Below are positions 19,074 through 27,763 of a stretch of DNA of 64,000 bases, piece by piece. The stretch is from contig NZ_CP102798.1 in the NCBI RefSeq assembly GCF_028356935.1, positions 3,224,001-3,288,000 of the forward strand, given 5' to 3'. This stretch comes from Lysinibacillus sp. OF-1 (GTDB taxonomy: Bacteria; Bacillota; Bacilli; Bacillales_A; Planococcaceae). The translations under genes were made by a program, and so were the position numbers. The first letter of the stretch is position 1. Each line of letters opens with the position of its first letter. The notes under the pieces are model-generated. The model worked only from the letters and a program-made list of their open reading frames with translations, searched no databases and was not told where the DNA came from.

Positions 19074-19742
19074 CTAGCTTCCTCCCTTAGACACATTTAA
19101 CAATGGTCGTATATTTTTTAAGGCATGAATTTGATCGTACGTAATGCGTCCATCATAGCCAAGAAATGCACAAGTCATTTCTGCCTGATTGATCGCGTTT
19201 ACATGTTCATCTGACATTGCCTGAACTTGATCAGCAATCATGATATGTGTGGCTTCAAATCGAGATGCTGCAATGATTGCTTCTTTATTGCCATGCACAC
19301 CCGCATGTGCAATTCCTTTTAGTCTACCTAGGACATATACATTACCGCCAGCCTCTACTCGACCGTTTGGATTTACATGGCCTACAATGATAATGTCCCC
19401 TGATGAACGCAGAACTTGTCCTGATCTGACCACACCAATATATGTATCTTGTTGACCTTCAATCATTTTCTGGTTGCTTTCTTGGACAGTCAGTACTTCA
19501 CTTTGCACCTTAGATACAATAAGTTGCTCCGTTTCTTCTACAATTTTTATCAGCTCATTCATTTGTTCATCAGTACAGTATCGATAGCCTAAGTATAATT
19601 GTACATCTACTTTACCATCGATACCGCCTTCTAACACTTTCTTCTTCAATTCTTCTACTAACTCGCTATACGAACATTGATCGTCTAGACGTAGTACAAA
19701 ACCGTCCTTCGTTCCCTTCATATTAACTAACTGTTTTTTCAT
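19074..19742 (-). CDS. minC: Septum-site determining protein MinC
   Basis: 222 residues: an N-terminal FtsZ-inhibiting domain and a C-terminal beta-helix domain (VRSGQVLRSSGDIIIVGHVNPNGRVEAGGNVYVLGRLKGIAHAG motif region) that dimerises and binds MinD. Its stop lies one base from the minD start, giving coupled translation. Confidence 0.97.
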   Translation of the reverse strand: MKKQLVNMKGTKDGFVLRLDDQCSYSELVEELKKKVLEGGIDGKVDVQLYLGYRYCTDEQMNELIKIVEETEQLIVSKVQSEVLTVQESNQKMIEGQQDTYIGVVRSGQVLRSSGDIIIVGHVNPNGRVEAGGNVYVLGRLKGIAHAGVHGNKEAIIAASRFEATHIMIADQVQAMSDEHVNAINQAEMTCAFLGYDGRITYDQIHALKNIRPLLNVSKGGS

Positions 19743-19769
19743 GAATGCCTCACCTCACGTTGTTCTTTA

Positions 19770-20297
19770 TTAAGAAACTTCACGTGCTCTCTGTAAGACA
19801 CGCGCATTAATTAGATATTTGAAGGCCCAACCAAGAATCATTAAAAATAAAGCATTAGCAATAATTGTTGGTAGTAGTCGTGAACGTAAGAAATCCGCTA
19901 AAGGTATTGCTGTAAAATCAATTAGGAAGAAAAATTGATATAGTATGAATTCTAAAATGGCTACTAGTACAACTGAAATTGTCGTTGTCACAACTAAGTG
20001 CTGATGGATAACTTTCACGATAGAGCCTGCTAAAAAACATATAAGTGGATAAAGCACTGAATATAATCCAATAATATCAATGTAAAACACATCATACAAG
20101 ACACCAAAAAAAACTCCATACATTACCGCACGTTTACGGCTGTAATAGATGGATATAAAAATTAAATATAAGATTAAAAAACGTGGTACCAGAAAATAGA
20201 CTTCCCCTTTAATTTCAATCGGGGAAAGCATAGCAAATTCTGGCTCTAATAAGAATAGTAAAACCGCTACAGAGGGGATGAGAAATCGAACCATCAT
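19770..20297 (-). CDS. mreD: Rod-shape determining protein MreD
   Basis: 175 residues with five to six hydrophobic segments and no soluble domain, the normal MreD form. It overlaps mreC by 4 bases (ATGA). MreD is a membrane part of the elongation machine with MreB and MreC. Confidence 0.93.
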   Translation of the reverse strand: MMVRFLIPSVAVLLFLLEPEFAMLSPIEIKGEVYFLVPRFLILYLIFISIYYSRKRAVMYGVFFGVLYDVFYIDIIGLYSVLYPLICFLAGSIVKVIHQHLVVTTTISVVLVAILEFILYQFFFLIDFTAIPLADFLRSRLLPTIIANALFLMILGWAFKYLINARVLQRAREVS

Positions 20298-21208
20298 TCC
20301 GCCTCCTCTTCACTCGCCTCTTGCGGATTCGATAAATCTTCATTTGTTGTATTGCCGTCTGAGCCATCAATAACTGTTGATGTACGTTTAGCAATGACAA
20401 CATGTTCTAAAATTGAAAAATCAGCAGATGGTTTGACATAAGCCATTTTTGTTAAGCCATGATCATCTGTACTAACTTCTGTAATTTCTCCGATTGGGAC
20501 ACCTTTTGGGAAAATACCACCAAGCCCTGAAGAAACTACTTGCTCGCCTTCTTTCACCGTTAAGCTAGAATCGATTCGCTTCATAATGAGTTTATTACGT
20601 TCTTCATCAAAGCCCTCGATTAAACCGTATGCTTCTTTTTCTCCTAATACCATCGCAGAAACACGATAGTTTGGATTATTTGTATATAAAAGCTCTACCT
20701 CAGATGTGAAAGGTGTTACTAGTATAATTTTCCCTACTAAACCTTTCGCCGTCATAACTGCCATATTTTTTTGGACACCATGAGAAGACCCTTTATCTAA
20801 AATGATTTTCTCTTCCCACTGGTCTGGATTTCTAGCAATCACTGTTGCATGAATTGGATTAAATGCCTTCAAGCTCTCGGTTTTATCCAATAGCTCTCGT
20901 AGCTTGTTATTCTCTGATTTTAAATCCGTAGCTTCAGCTTGTACAACTGCAAAATCTTCTAAGCGTGCTTTTAAACGTTTATTTTCTTCGTACGTGTTTA
21001 AGAGGGAGTCAATACTATTAAAAATACCATTAATATAATTCGCCGGCTTCGCAACAATCGATTGTGCGACGCCGACAGTATCTTTAATAATTTGCTCTGG
21101 TAAAGTTGCATTCGTCCGATCACGTAATGAGAAGCTAATCAATGCCACAAGAAAAACCATACCTACGAGCAGCAAAATTACTTTCTTATTGAAGAAAAAG
21201 TGTGGCAT
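20294..21208 (-). CDS. mreC: Rod-shape determining protein MreC
   Basis: 304 residues: an N-terminal membrane helix (about 9-27), a coiled coil (residues about 68-108), then the extracytoplasmic beta-barrel domain (VIARNPDQWEEKIILDKGSSHGV; GLVGKIILVT). An acidic tail of about 30 residues is low complexity. MreC couples MreB filaments to the penicillin-binding proteins. Confidence 0.96.
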   Translation of the reverse strand: MPHFFFNKKVILLLVGMVFLVALISFSLRDRTNATLPEQIIKDTVGVAQSIVAKPANYINGIFNSIDSLLNTYEENKRLKARLEDFAVVQAEATDLKSENNKLRELLDKTESLKAFNPIHATVIARNPDQWEEKIILDKGSSHGVQKNMAVMTAKGLVGKIILVTPFTSEVELLYTNNPNYRVSAMVLGEKEAYGLIEGFDEERNKLIMKRIDSSLTVKEGEQVVSSGLGGIFPKGVPIGEITEVSTDDHGLTKMAYVKPSADFSILEHVVIAKRTSTVIDGSDGNTTNEDLSNPQEASEEEAE

Positions 21209-21221
21209 TGCCTCAACCTCC

Positions 21222-22241
21222 TTACCCTTTTACTTGTTGTTGACGAATTAAGTCGATATGATCTAATGCTTTACCTGTGCCAATTGCTACACAGTCTAAC
21301 GGATCTTCTGCGATAAAGACTGGCATGTTTGTTTCTTGGCTAATAACTTTGTCTAAGTTTGTTAATAGCGCACCACCACCAGTTAATACAATACCACGTT
21401 CCATTACGTCAGCAGATAATTCAGGAGGGGTTTGTTCTAATGTTTTGCGAACGCCGTCAATAATAGAGGCAACCGCTTCACGCAATGATTCAGAAATTTC
21501 CTGTGAAGAAATTTCGATTGTTTTTGGTAAACCAGTTAATAGGTCACGTCCTCGAATATCCATTTTATTCTCTGGACCTTCTGCCAATGCCGTACCAATT
21601 TCCATTTTCACAGCTTCTGCAGTACGTTCACCAATTGTTAAATTATATGTTTTACGAATATACGAAATGATGGATTGATCCATCGCATCCCCACCAACAC
21701 GTACGGATTCACTCGTTACAATACCACCTAAAGAAATAACGGCAACTTCTGTTGTACCACCACCGATATCAACAACCATTGAGCCAGTAGGATCCCATAC
21801 AGGAAGATTTGAACCGATTGCTGCTGCAAATGGCTCTTCAATTGTGAACGCCTCTTTTGCACCCGCTTGTCGTGCTGCATCAATAACCGCACGTTGCTCC
21901 ACTGATGTAATGCCATAAGGCACACAAATCATCACATTCGGTTTTTTCCAGTTGCCTCCAGAGTTTTTACATGCCTCTTTTAAGTAATATTCGATCATTG
22001 CTGTTGTAATATCGAAGTCAGCAATAACGCCATCTTTCATTGGACGAATTGCTACGATTGAGCCAGGTGTACGACCAATCATATTTTTCGCATCATTACC
22101 AACGGCAACGATATCTCCTGTTTTTGTATTTTTTGCTACAACTGAAGGTTCACGTAAAACGATCCCCTTTCCTTTAATAAACACTAATGTATTCGCTGTG
22201 CCGAGGTCAATCCCGACATCTTTGCTTCCTAGTCCAAACAA
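21222..22241 (-). CDS. mreB: Actin-like shape protein MreB
   Basis: 339 residues from a TTG start at 22241, chosen because AAAGGGAG lies 8 bases upstream and the family starts MFG; the upstream ATG at 22334 would add 31 unrelated residues. Actin-fold phosphate motifs [12 protein letters not shown] and [16 protein letters not shown] and the adenosine motif VLTGGGALL are intact. First gene of mreBCD-minCD. Confidence 0.97.
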   Translation of the reverse strand: MFGLGSKDVGIDLGTANTLVFIKGKGIVLREPSVVAKNTKTGDIVAVGNDAKNMIGRTPGSIVAIRPMKDGVIADFDITTAMIEYYLKEACKNSGGNWKKPNVMICVPYGITSVEQRAVIDAARQAGAKEAFTIEEPFAAAIGSNLPVWDPTGSMVVDIGGGTTEVAVISLGGIVTSESVRVGGDAMDQSIISYIRKTYNLTIGERTAEAVKMEIGTALAEGPENKMDIRGRDLLTGLPKTIEISSQEISESLREAVASIIDGVRKTLEQTPPELSADVMERGIVLTGGGALLTNLDKVISQETNMPVFIAEDPLDCVAIGTGKALDHIDLIRQQQVKG

Positions 22242-22813
22242 ATTGTGTACTCCCTTTCTATATAAGCCATACTTTCGTTGATATCCATTATCTTTGACGA
22301 CAATGTGCAGGAACTTTAATTGTGTAAAAAACACAATTGACTCCTCTCAAAGCCTATCACACCTGTCAAAGCTTTTATCTTCATCAGTTGGTGATTGACA
22401 CCTCGAAAAAATTACACACTCATTCACCTCACCACCAATTTCGATGGGAGTCCTTCCTGAATAAAGATAAAATTCATACCGTTCATTATAACGGAAAAGC
22501 GCAAGAATTTGTAGTGTCACATACTACATCTCACAGAAAAGATACTATTTTAATTCCCTCTTAAACTAAAAATAGTACGTATAGATTAGCATATAATTTT
22601 TATTCTCATAAGACAACGTGTATCAGGCTACCAATTTTTGTGAAGATAATAGCGTTTCTATGAATACATTAACGATTTGTAATGAAAAAGGTTCGCCAAT
22701 AAACCACAAAAAAATACAAAAATTTTATAGCTGCCTAACGAAGATGTTTAACTTTCTGTATAAAAAGCATTTGCTGGCTCAACATAAAAAAACTCTGCAT
22801 GCTTCATGCAGAG
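22242..22813. other. Intergenic region between radC 3' end and mreB
   Basis: Apart from the mreB promoter (22588-22616) and the radC terminator (22791-22815) nothing gene-like was found. Short open frames on the plus strand lack ribosome sites and family resemblance. Confidence 0.6.
22588..22616 (-). promoter_or_regulatory. SigmaA-type promoter for mreBCD-minCD
   Basis: On the minus strand TTGTCT (22611-22616) and TATGCT (22588-22593) are separated by 17 bases, about 350 bases upstream of mreB. The long untranslated leader is unverified. Confidence 0.45.
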
Positions 22814-22815
22814 TT
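22791..22815 (-). terminator. Terminator overlapping the radC stop codon
   Basis: An 11-bp perfect stem AACTCTGCATG / CATGCAGAGTT with a 3-base loop is followed on the minus strand by seven T residues. Its first arm includes bases of the radC TAA stop. Confidence 0.9.
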
Positions 22816-23017
22816 AAAAATACCCTTTTTCTTTCATGCTAATAAATTGATGATCACCAATGATCACATGATCAATTAATTCAATACCGATAATATAACC
22901 GGCTTCAACAATTCGCTTCGTTACCTCAATATCCTCCGTACTAGGTGTTGGCACACCACTTGGATGATTATGAGCACAAATAATGGAAGCGGCAGACCGT
23001 TTAACAGCTTCTCGAAA
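22814..23017 (-). pseudogene. radC: radC 3' exon (JAB/MPN domain), separated from the rest of the gene
   Basis: The 67 codons encode the conserved RadC C terminus: [21 protein letters not shown] with the JAMM metal motif HNHPSG...STED, ending EKGYF. The exon begins exactly at the group II intron 3' boundary. Precise splicing joins ...VHPREI (25502 side) to FREAV in frame. A prophage junction then cuts the gene about 12 codons further upstream, so no complete RadC can be made from this locus while the prophage is integrated. RadC proteins are JAB-domain proteins once tied to DNA repair and linked to transformation. Confidence 0.93.
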
Positions 23018-23078
23018 GTAGGGTGAGAACCCAGCGCCTTAATATATTTCTATATTAGGTTTCCAAGAACTCCCCTCC

Positions 23079-23113
23079 AAACCGTACGTACTCCTCTCAG
23101 AGTATACGGCTTT
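23079..23113 (-). ncRNA. Group II intron domain V
   Basis: A 35-nt hairpin with arms AAAGCCGTATAC and GTACGTACGGTTT, carrying the GCCGTA...TACGGTT pattern typical of bacterial intron catalytic domain V, about 60 nt from the 3' splice site. Confidence 0.85.
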
Positions 23114-23127
23114 CCATTTACTTTAAT

Positions 23128-23403
23128 CTAACTTACCATTATGTTATGTAAATCGTGATGACACGATGTACATAACGCCATTGTCTTTCTTCTTCGGGCA
23201 ATCATTTTTTGTTCCCACATTTTCTTGCCTTTTAAACCTTTTAGTTTATGGATGTGATGCATTTCAAGTGGTACTCCCACTATACTGCACCATTCACATT
23301 TTTCGACAAGTAATCGGTCAATCATACTCGTTCGCCCTGTATAAATTAATGTATTTTCAACTATATCAACTGTTGGCTGTTTAATCGTATCGTTCTTTTC
23401 CAT
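23128..23403 (-). CDS. HNH endonuclease domain of the intron-encoded protein (separate frame after a TGA)
   Basis: 91 residues with a Zn-type HNH core: CEWCSIVGVPLEMHHIHKLKG and CTSCHHDLH, plus the group II En-domain sequence KKMWEQKMIARRRKTMALC. Such domains nick the second strand of the target during retrohoming. The ATG follows the maturase TGA directly in the same reading frame (CAA TGA ATG). It may be made by reinitiation, by readthrough, or not at all if the TGA is a mutation. No clear ribosome site is present. Confidence 0.85.
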   Translation of the reverse strand: MEKNDTIKQPTVDIVENTLIYTGRTSMIDRLLVEKCEWCSIVGVPLEMHHIHKLKGLKGKKMWEQKMIARRRKTMALCTSCHHDLHNIMVS

Positions 23404-24939
23404 TCATTGCTCTGTAAAATAAGCAATTTTTAGACCCTCTTTGGTTTCATATCGAACACCCAATTTCCCATTAATCTTATATTTAGTGATAATTTTGCTG
23501 ACAGTACTTTTATATTTATTCGTATACGTTTTAATCATGCTGTATTTCATCGTTTGACGGAAAGACTGTAAAACATGTACATTACTCGCTAGACGATAGT
23601 AATTGTAGTAGCCCTCTATTTCCGCATTGTACGTACGTAAAATTTCAAGATCATCATTATGCACCAAATACGGGCGATGAATGGGTTTCCAACCATTGTT
23701 TGCTCCTATTTTTAACGCATTTAACTGTAGAAGTTTTTGGATATATTTTTCATGTGGAACGAAAAGCTTTGCTTGATAGTTGAACTTACGCTTTTTTGTT
23801 CCATTTGGCATTTTCATTCTATGCCAATCTCTCATAACACGAATATCATACCCAAGAAAACGCGCATTTTTCTTACTGTGAGTAATTAAGGTCTTTTCAT
23901 CGCTTAACTCTAACTTTAGTTGTTTTTTTAAGAACATTTTCAAGTCTTGCTTAGTTTGTTCGGCTTCCTTTTTACTACCGATGACACCTAGTATAAAATC
24001 ATCTGCGTACCGCACATATTTTAAGCGTCGGTAATTTGGGTCAAAAAGGTCTTTACTATCATGGCTTTGTAATTCTTCATAAAGCGCTTTTAATTCTTTT
24101 AACCGTTCTTTCTTTTGTTCTTCACTTAATTTAGACCAATCACGTTTATTGTTACTTTTTCTCTTCGCAATTTTTGATGCTAAGTTATGATAAGTAAGAT
24201 TGTGTGTACGTTTATCACCTTTATTATAGCTTTCTATATATTGCTCCACATATTTGTCGAGTTCATTTAAATAAATGTTCGATAACAGAGGACTAATAAT
24301 CCCGCCTTGTGGTGCACCACTATAAGTTTTGTGAAATACCCAATCTTCCACATAGCCTGCTCGCAAAAACTTCCAGATTAAATTGATGAATTTTTCATCT
24401 TGAATCTGTTTTCTTAAAATATTTATTAATACATGGTGGTCTATATTATCGAAGAAGCCTTTAATATCCCCCTCAATAAACCATCTTGTCCCCGTAAAAG
24501 TATTGCGGATTTCTTTCAATGCTGTATGACAGCTAAGATTTGGTCTAAATCCATGAGAGTGTATGGAAAAATGCTGTTCATAAATACTTTCAAGTAATCG
24601 CCGGACAACTTCTTGGACTAATTTATCCTCGAAGGTAGGAATGCCAAGCGGTCTTGTTTTCCCGTTCTTTTTTGGGATATACGTCCGTCGTGCTGGATTT
24701 GGTTGATACGTTTGCGTTTTTAATTTTTCAATGAGCTTTTCAATACGTTTTATACTCATACCATCAATCGTATCTTCATTGATCCCTCTTGTATTACTAC
24801 CCTTGTTTGTATACAATTTTGCGTAAGCTTCAAAATAGAACTCTTTATTGTATAAGTTACGATATAGCCGTTCAAATACATAATTCTTATCTTTTGCTTT
24901 GGCAGTTAGACGATTTAATACTACTTTTGGAATTCTCAT
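23404..24939 (-). CDS. Group II intron reverse transcriptase/maturase (LtrA-like)
   Basis: 511 residues from ATG 24939 (GGAGCGGAGG upstream; the frame is open to TTG 24960). RT domains are in order with the active site RYADDFILG and the GAPQGGIISPLLSNIYLNELD region, followed by a maturase X domain (KTYTNKYKSTVSKIITKYKING). The protein helps the intron fold and splice and copies it into DNA. The X/D part ends at a TGA. With the following HNH frame the total would be about 603 residues, the size of full RT-X-D-En proteins such as LtrA. Confidence 0.95.
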   Translation of the reverse strand: MRIPKVVLNRLTAKAKDKNYVFERLYRNLYNKEFYFEAYAKLYTNKGSNTRGINEDTIDGMSIKRIEKLIEKLKTQTYQPNPARRTYIPKKNGKTRPLGIPTFEDKLVQEVVRRLLESIYEQHFSIHSHGFRPNLSCHTALKEIRNTFTGTRWFIEGDIKGFFDNIDHHVLINILRKQIQDEKFINLIWKFLRAGYVEDWVFHKTYSGAPQGGIISPLLSNIYLNELDKYVEQYIESYNKGDKRTHNLTYHNLASKIAKRKSNNKRDWSKLSEEQKKERLKELKALYEELQSHDSKDLFDPNYRRLKYVRYADDFILGVIGSKKEAEQTKQDLKMFLKKQLKLELSDEKTLITHSKKNARFLGYDIRVMRDWHRMKMPNGTKKRKFNYQAKLFVPHEKYIQKLLQLNALKIGANNGWKPIHRPYLVHNDDLEILRTYNAEIEGYYNYYRLASNVHVLQSFRQTMKYSMIKTYTNKYKSTVSKIITKYKINGKLGVRYETKEGLKIAYFTEQ

Positions 24940-25501
24940 AGAGCCTCCGCTCCTTCCCAATTTTGTATTAACGTTGTAAACTGCTCCCCTTCGCCATGTA
25001 CTAGGCTTTCCCTAGCTCGGACTACTACGAGAGCTCCGTTACCATATCAGATATTCAGTGTCTATACACATAGCCCAAAGGCATTCTGACTTAGGTAATC
25101 CCCATTTAGATTTATAAAGACTTGTCGCATGTATAATGTCGGATATGACGTTCGCTCGTTACTTTTATACGAAAGTTGGGTGAAATGGTATCACATCATT
25201 GACCTCGAAATCTTTAAGGACAATGCACATTTCAAATAGCGTAAATCATGACCTCCCGCTAAAGGTCCCCGTAGTCCCCCTTGAGCTGTCATTCAAGCAG
25301 TTTAGCCTTTATCCTTATTTATACAATTCATCTCGCCATTCAGTCGTACTTCGGTCATTAAGTAACTTATGGCTTTTCCAACATGCTACACTCCCTGTCC
25401 GGTTTCCCTTTCAGATAAGTTGGCTGATGATAGGGTGAAGCTTGTGATATGTCCCTACTGCTATGCGAAAGCAGATTCCTTATAAACCCTTATGGGCGCA
25501 C

Positions 25502-25537
25502 AATTTCCCTGGGATGAACGATCGAGGCGTTTATTAA
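25502..25537 (-). other. radC: radC 5' exon remnant at the host-prophage junction (putative attL)
   Basis: In frame with the 3' exon this stretch reads about INASIVHPREI, the conserved RadC segment before FREAV. Upstream of it (25538 on) the same frame gives KKYQVTSIL and soon a stop, unlike RadC. The change from RadC to unrelated sequence marks the prophage left end. The exact att core cannot be set without the right end or an uninterrupted radC, but it probably lies within 25,515-25,545. Confidence 0.72.
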
Positions 25538-25852
25538 TATAGAAGTTACTTGATATTTTTTAGACGCAAAACATATTAAAAACACTTATTTAAGTGGGTT
25601 TTTAAAAGACTTGTAATTGCTTTGATTTATCCAGAATTTATAAAAGTTATTTACTTGGTCACTTTTTTGGTCACTTTTTATACAGTGATCTTGAATAGAT
25701 TCCGAAACCACAAAAGAACAAGCACTCACATTTTATGAGCGCCATGTCTTTATTTTAGTGACTTAATAATAATAATAATTTTTCCCTTATGATTTCATTT
25801 TTTTGGGTAAACCTATATACAATTAAGTAAATATGTAATAAAATACTTACAT
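25538..25852. other. Prophage left-end non-coding region
   Basis: No intact gene is seen. A minus-strand frame reading KSDQKSDQVNN and ending at about 25,587 looks like the tail of a decayed gene. A weak stem-loop CACTT/AAGTG with flanking A/T runs (25,583-25,596) may be a terminator. The rest is AT-rich. Confidence 0.45.
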
Positions 25853-25854
25853 AT
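25831..25854 (+). promoter_or_regulatory. Inverted repeat over the start of the ArsR-like gene (likely operator)
   Basis: The 8-bp arms ATATGTAA (25831-25838) and TTACATAT (25847-25854) are separated by 8 bases, the second arm overlapping the start ATG at 25853. Placement fits autorepression by the encoded winged-helix protein. Confidence 0.5.
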
Positions 25855-26185
25855 GAAATATTTAAATTCTGGAAATGATTTGCTTTTAGTTCTTGAGGCT
25901 CTTTCTAATCCCCATCGATTAAAGATAATAAGTGTGTTATATGAAGGAAAACAATATGTAAGTCAGTTAGCAAGAGAAATTGGAATTAGCAGACCTTTGC
26001 TTTACTTGCATCTTCAAAAATTAGAGGAGGCGAAACTTATTACAAGTGAAATGGAAATTTTAGAAACTGGTAAAGCAGCGAAATTTTATATGCTAAATCC
26101 ATTTGAATTGAATATTAATTCAGAACTGATCTATTCACTTATTTCATCTTTAACAATTAAAAAGAAAAATTATTTAAAGGAGTAA
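25853..26185 (+). CDS. ArsR-like winged-helix transcription regulator
   Basis: 110 residues with one winged HTH: ALSNPHRLKIISVLYEG, QLAREIGISRPLLYLHLQKLEEAKLI (recognition helix), and a wing through TGKAAKFYMLNPF. No cysteine metal-binding motif is seen, so the inducer is unknown. There is no ribosome site before the ATG and a TAAAAT sequence ends 8 bases upstream, so the mRNA could be leaderless. It faces opposite to the phage lytic genes and forms an operon with a small membrane protein gene, a typical lysogen-expressed cargo placement. Confidence 0.8.
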   Translation: MKYLNSGNDLLLVLEALSNPHRLKIISVLYEGKQYVSQLAREIGISRPLLYLHLQKLEEAKLITSEMEILETGKAAKFYMLNPFELNINSELIYSLISSLTIKKKNYLKE

Positions 26186-26189
26186 GATT

Positions 26190-26432
26190 ATGAGTTCAAC
26201 AAATATTTTAATTAATAGTTTATTCATGAATTTCTTATTACAATTAGTACCGATAGTTATAATTGCTTTACTAGCTTGGCTTATCCTTTCAAAGATAGCT
26301 AAAAAATTTGAAAAACAAAATGAAGAACGATTAGCATTCGAAAAAGAAAATTCAATCTTGTTAAACAAAAGATTAGATGAATTAAATGAACGATTAGTTA
26401 TTATAGAAAAAATGTTAAAAGAAGTTGACTAA
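26190..26432 (+). CDS. Small membrane protein with C-terminal coiled coil
   Basis: 80 residues: a hydrophobic helix at about 10-28 (FLLQLVPIVIIALLAWLIL) followed by a charged heptad-rich coiled coil. AAGGAG precedes the ATG and the gene lies 4 bases after the ArsR-like regulator, so the two are co-transcribed. I do not recognise the family; anti-activator, envelope sensor or exclusion roles are all possible. Confidence 0.7.
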   Translation: MSSTNILINSLFMNFLLQLVPIVIIALLAWLILSKIAKKFEKQNEERLAFEKENSILLNKRLDELNERLVIIEKMLKEVD

Positions 26433-26469
26433 AAAATTAGTTAAAGCAACTTTCGTTGTATTAATAAAA

Positions 26470-26500
26470 AAATGATACGAAGTCTATCTTCGTATCATTT
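26470..26500. terminator. Bidirectional terminator between the regulator operon and the secreted-protein gene
   Basis: A 13-bp perfect stem AAATGATACGAAG / CTTCGTATCATTT with a 5-base loop, flanked by A and T runs, lies between two converging transcription units. Confidence 0.92.
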
Positions 26501-26532
26501 TTTGTTGTTCTTATTTCAAATTAACTTTTTGT

Positions 26533-27303
26533 TTATAAGAAGTTCGGCGTAGTAACTCTACTATTTTGAATGTGCAATTTTAACCAACCTGTAGTACTTG
26601 CACCACCATTCCAAGCTACGAATGTCCATTTTAATATAGCCTCAGCTGGTGCACTGCCTGTTTCTTTTGCATTAATTGTTGTTAGACTCTCATTATTTGC
26701 ATAGCCTCCAAAAAGAGTAAGATAATAAGATTGATTAACATACGAAATGTAACTATAACCTCCATTAACTACAGTGAAATCTGCATAGAATCCGGCTTTT
26801 GGGATTGTTGCTGATTTTGCAGTAATAAAAGCATTTTTGTAGTTTGTATATCCACTTCCTGAGGTAACACTGCCATCACTTATGTCAATAGCAAATGGAG
26901 TTATACTAGGTTTATTGTTATTTTCTACTTCTTGAGATTCCTCTACTATTGCTTCTGACAAATCAAGTGCAGTTACAATAATTGAACCATCTTCATAAAC
27001 ATCTACAGTTTCTGTAACATTACCAGATTCTGTTGTATAAGTATCGATTGGTTGTTTGTTTTCTAAATAACAATCCATTAAAATACCATTTTCCACTTTT
27101 TCTATTAATTGAAGTTGTGTTTCATTATCAACATTGTATTCATTAAAAAATGATTTCATATAATCAATTTGCTCTTGAGGAAGTTGGATTTTTTCTTGAC
27201 TTTCTTGATTAATTTCTTCAGCTTGTGCTACGTTTGTAAAACCTGCTGAAAGTAGTAGTGAAGTAGATAAACAAGTTGCTGCTAAAAATTTTATTTTGCT
27301 CAT
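26533..27303 (-). CDS. Secreted protein of unknown function (prophage cargo)
   Basis: 256 residues with a clear signal peptide (MSKIKFLAATCLSTSLLLSA, cleavage near AQA-EE), an acidic linker region, and a C-terminal domain of about 120 residues rich in Gly/Tyr/Ser/Thr that looks beta-structured. The middle VDVYEDGSIIV segment resembles small secreted Bacillus proteins of the DUF5626 type (tentative). GAGGGTTACC serves as ribosome site. It may alter the lysogen surface or environment. It lies outside the lytic operon, beyond its terminator. Confidence 0.75.
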   Translation of the reverse strand: MSKIKFLAATCLSTSLLLSAGFTNVAQAEEINQESQEKIQLPQEQIDYMKSFFNEYNVDNETQLQLIEKVENGILMDCYLENKQPIDTYTTESGNVTETVDVYEDGSIIVTALDLSEAIVEESQEVENNNKPSITPFAIDISDGSVTSGSGYTNYKNAFITAKSATIPKAGFYADFTVVNGGYSYISYVNQSYYLTLFGGYANNESLTTINAKETGSAPAEAILKWTFVAWNGGASTTGWLKLHIQNSRVTTPNFL

Positions 27304-27763
27304 TATTGGTAACCCTCTTTTTCTTTTTTATAATTTAAAACCTTATATTCCGATGTTAGTAATGCTATTATTTTCGAAAATCATTTCTGAAAATTAAAAT
27401 TTAAAAGTCTTACCCTCGAGGTAACTTCATACTATCATTCCCAGCGGAACCAATTCAATGGAAATTTGACGCCACTTTTTTGGCGGTCTTAATAGCGTTT
27501 TTTGGCGGTAATATTCTACTTTACAATAATTCACGCCTTATCCCGCCAACTCATCACGCCATTTTTTGGCGGTATTTTTATACTAATGTAGATAAAAAGT
27601 AACAAAACAGACAATTGTTATTGACATTTGTAAAAAAAAATGTCCGAACAACAATAATATTTTTTTGTAAAAAGTTCACAAATTAGATTATTATTAATTG
27701 AATAATTTTTTGTTTATAAGACAAAAAGGACCAGTTCAATTAGCTTCACTGGTCTTCAATATT
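27304..27763. other. 460-base region with GGCGGT repeats between secreted-protein gene and lysis genes
   Basis: No gene is seen. It carries three copies of TTTTTTGGCGGT (27476-27487, 27498-27509, 27562-27573), two of them preceded by ACGCCA so that they form short palindromes, in otherwise very AT-rich DNA. The lytic-operon terminator lies at its right end. Confidence 0.6.
27729..27754 (-). terminator. Terminator of the late lytic operon
   Basis: A 7-bp stem GACCAGT / ACTGGTC with a 12-base loop is followed on the minus strand by CCTTTTTGT. It lies 9 bases past the amidase stop. Confidence 0.8.

Larger units (their letters stand above)
23018..25501 (-). mobile_element. Group II intron inserted in radC
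   Basis: The 2,484-bp element starts on the minus strand with GTGCGCCC (25501 inward), the canonical GTGYG 5' end, and ends CCTAC just before TTTCGAG of the 3' exon. A domain V-like hairpin (23079-23113, GCCGTATAC...GTACGGTTT) lies about 60 bases from the 3' end, with domain VI after it. The 24,940-25,501 stretch is structured RNA domain I-IV sequence with no gene. The reading frames inside encode a reverse transcriptase/maturase and an HNH endonuclease. Boundaries agree with restoration of the RadC reading frame, which fixes them well. Confidence 0.93.

Noticed and set aside
22337..22842. Plus-strand frames between mreB and radC
   Set aside because: No ribosome sites or conserved sequence; the interval holds the mreB promoter instead.
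25560..25740. Remnant of an integrase gene at the left end (KSDQKSDQ frame)
   Set aside because: The frame is short, has no catalytic residues and no start; an integrase cannot be supported. It is more likely beyond the right edge.
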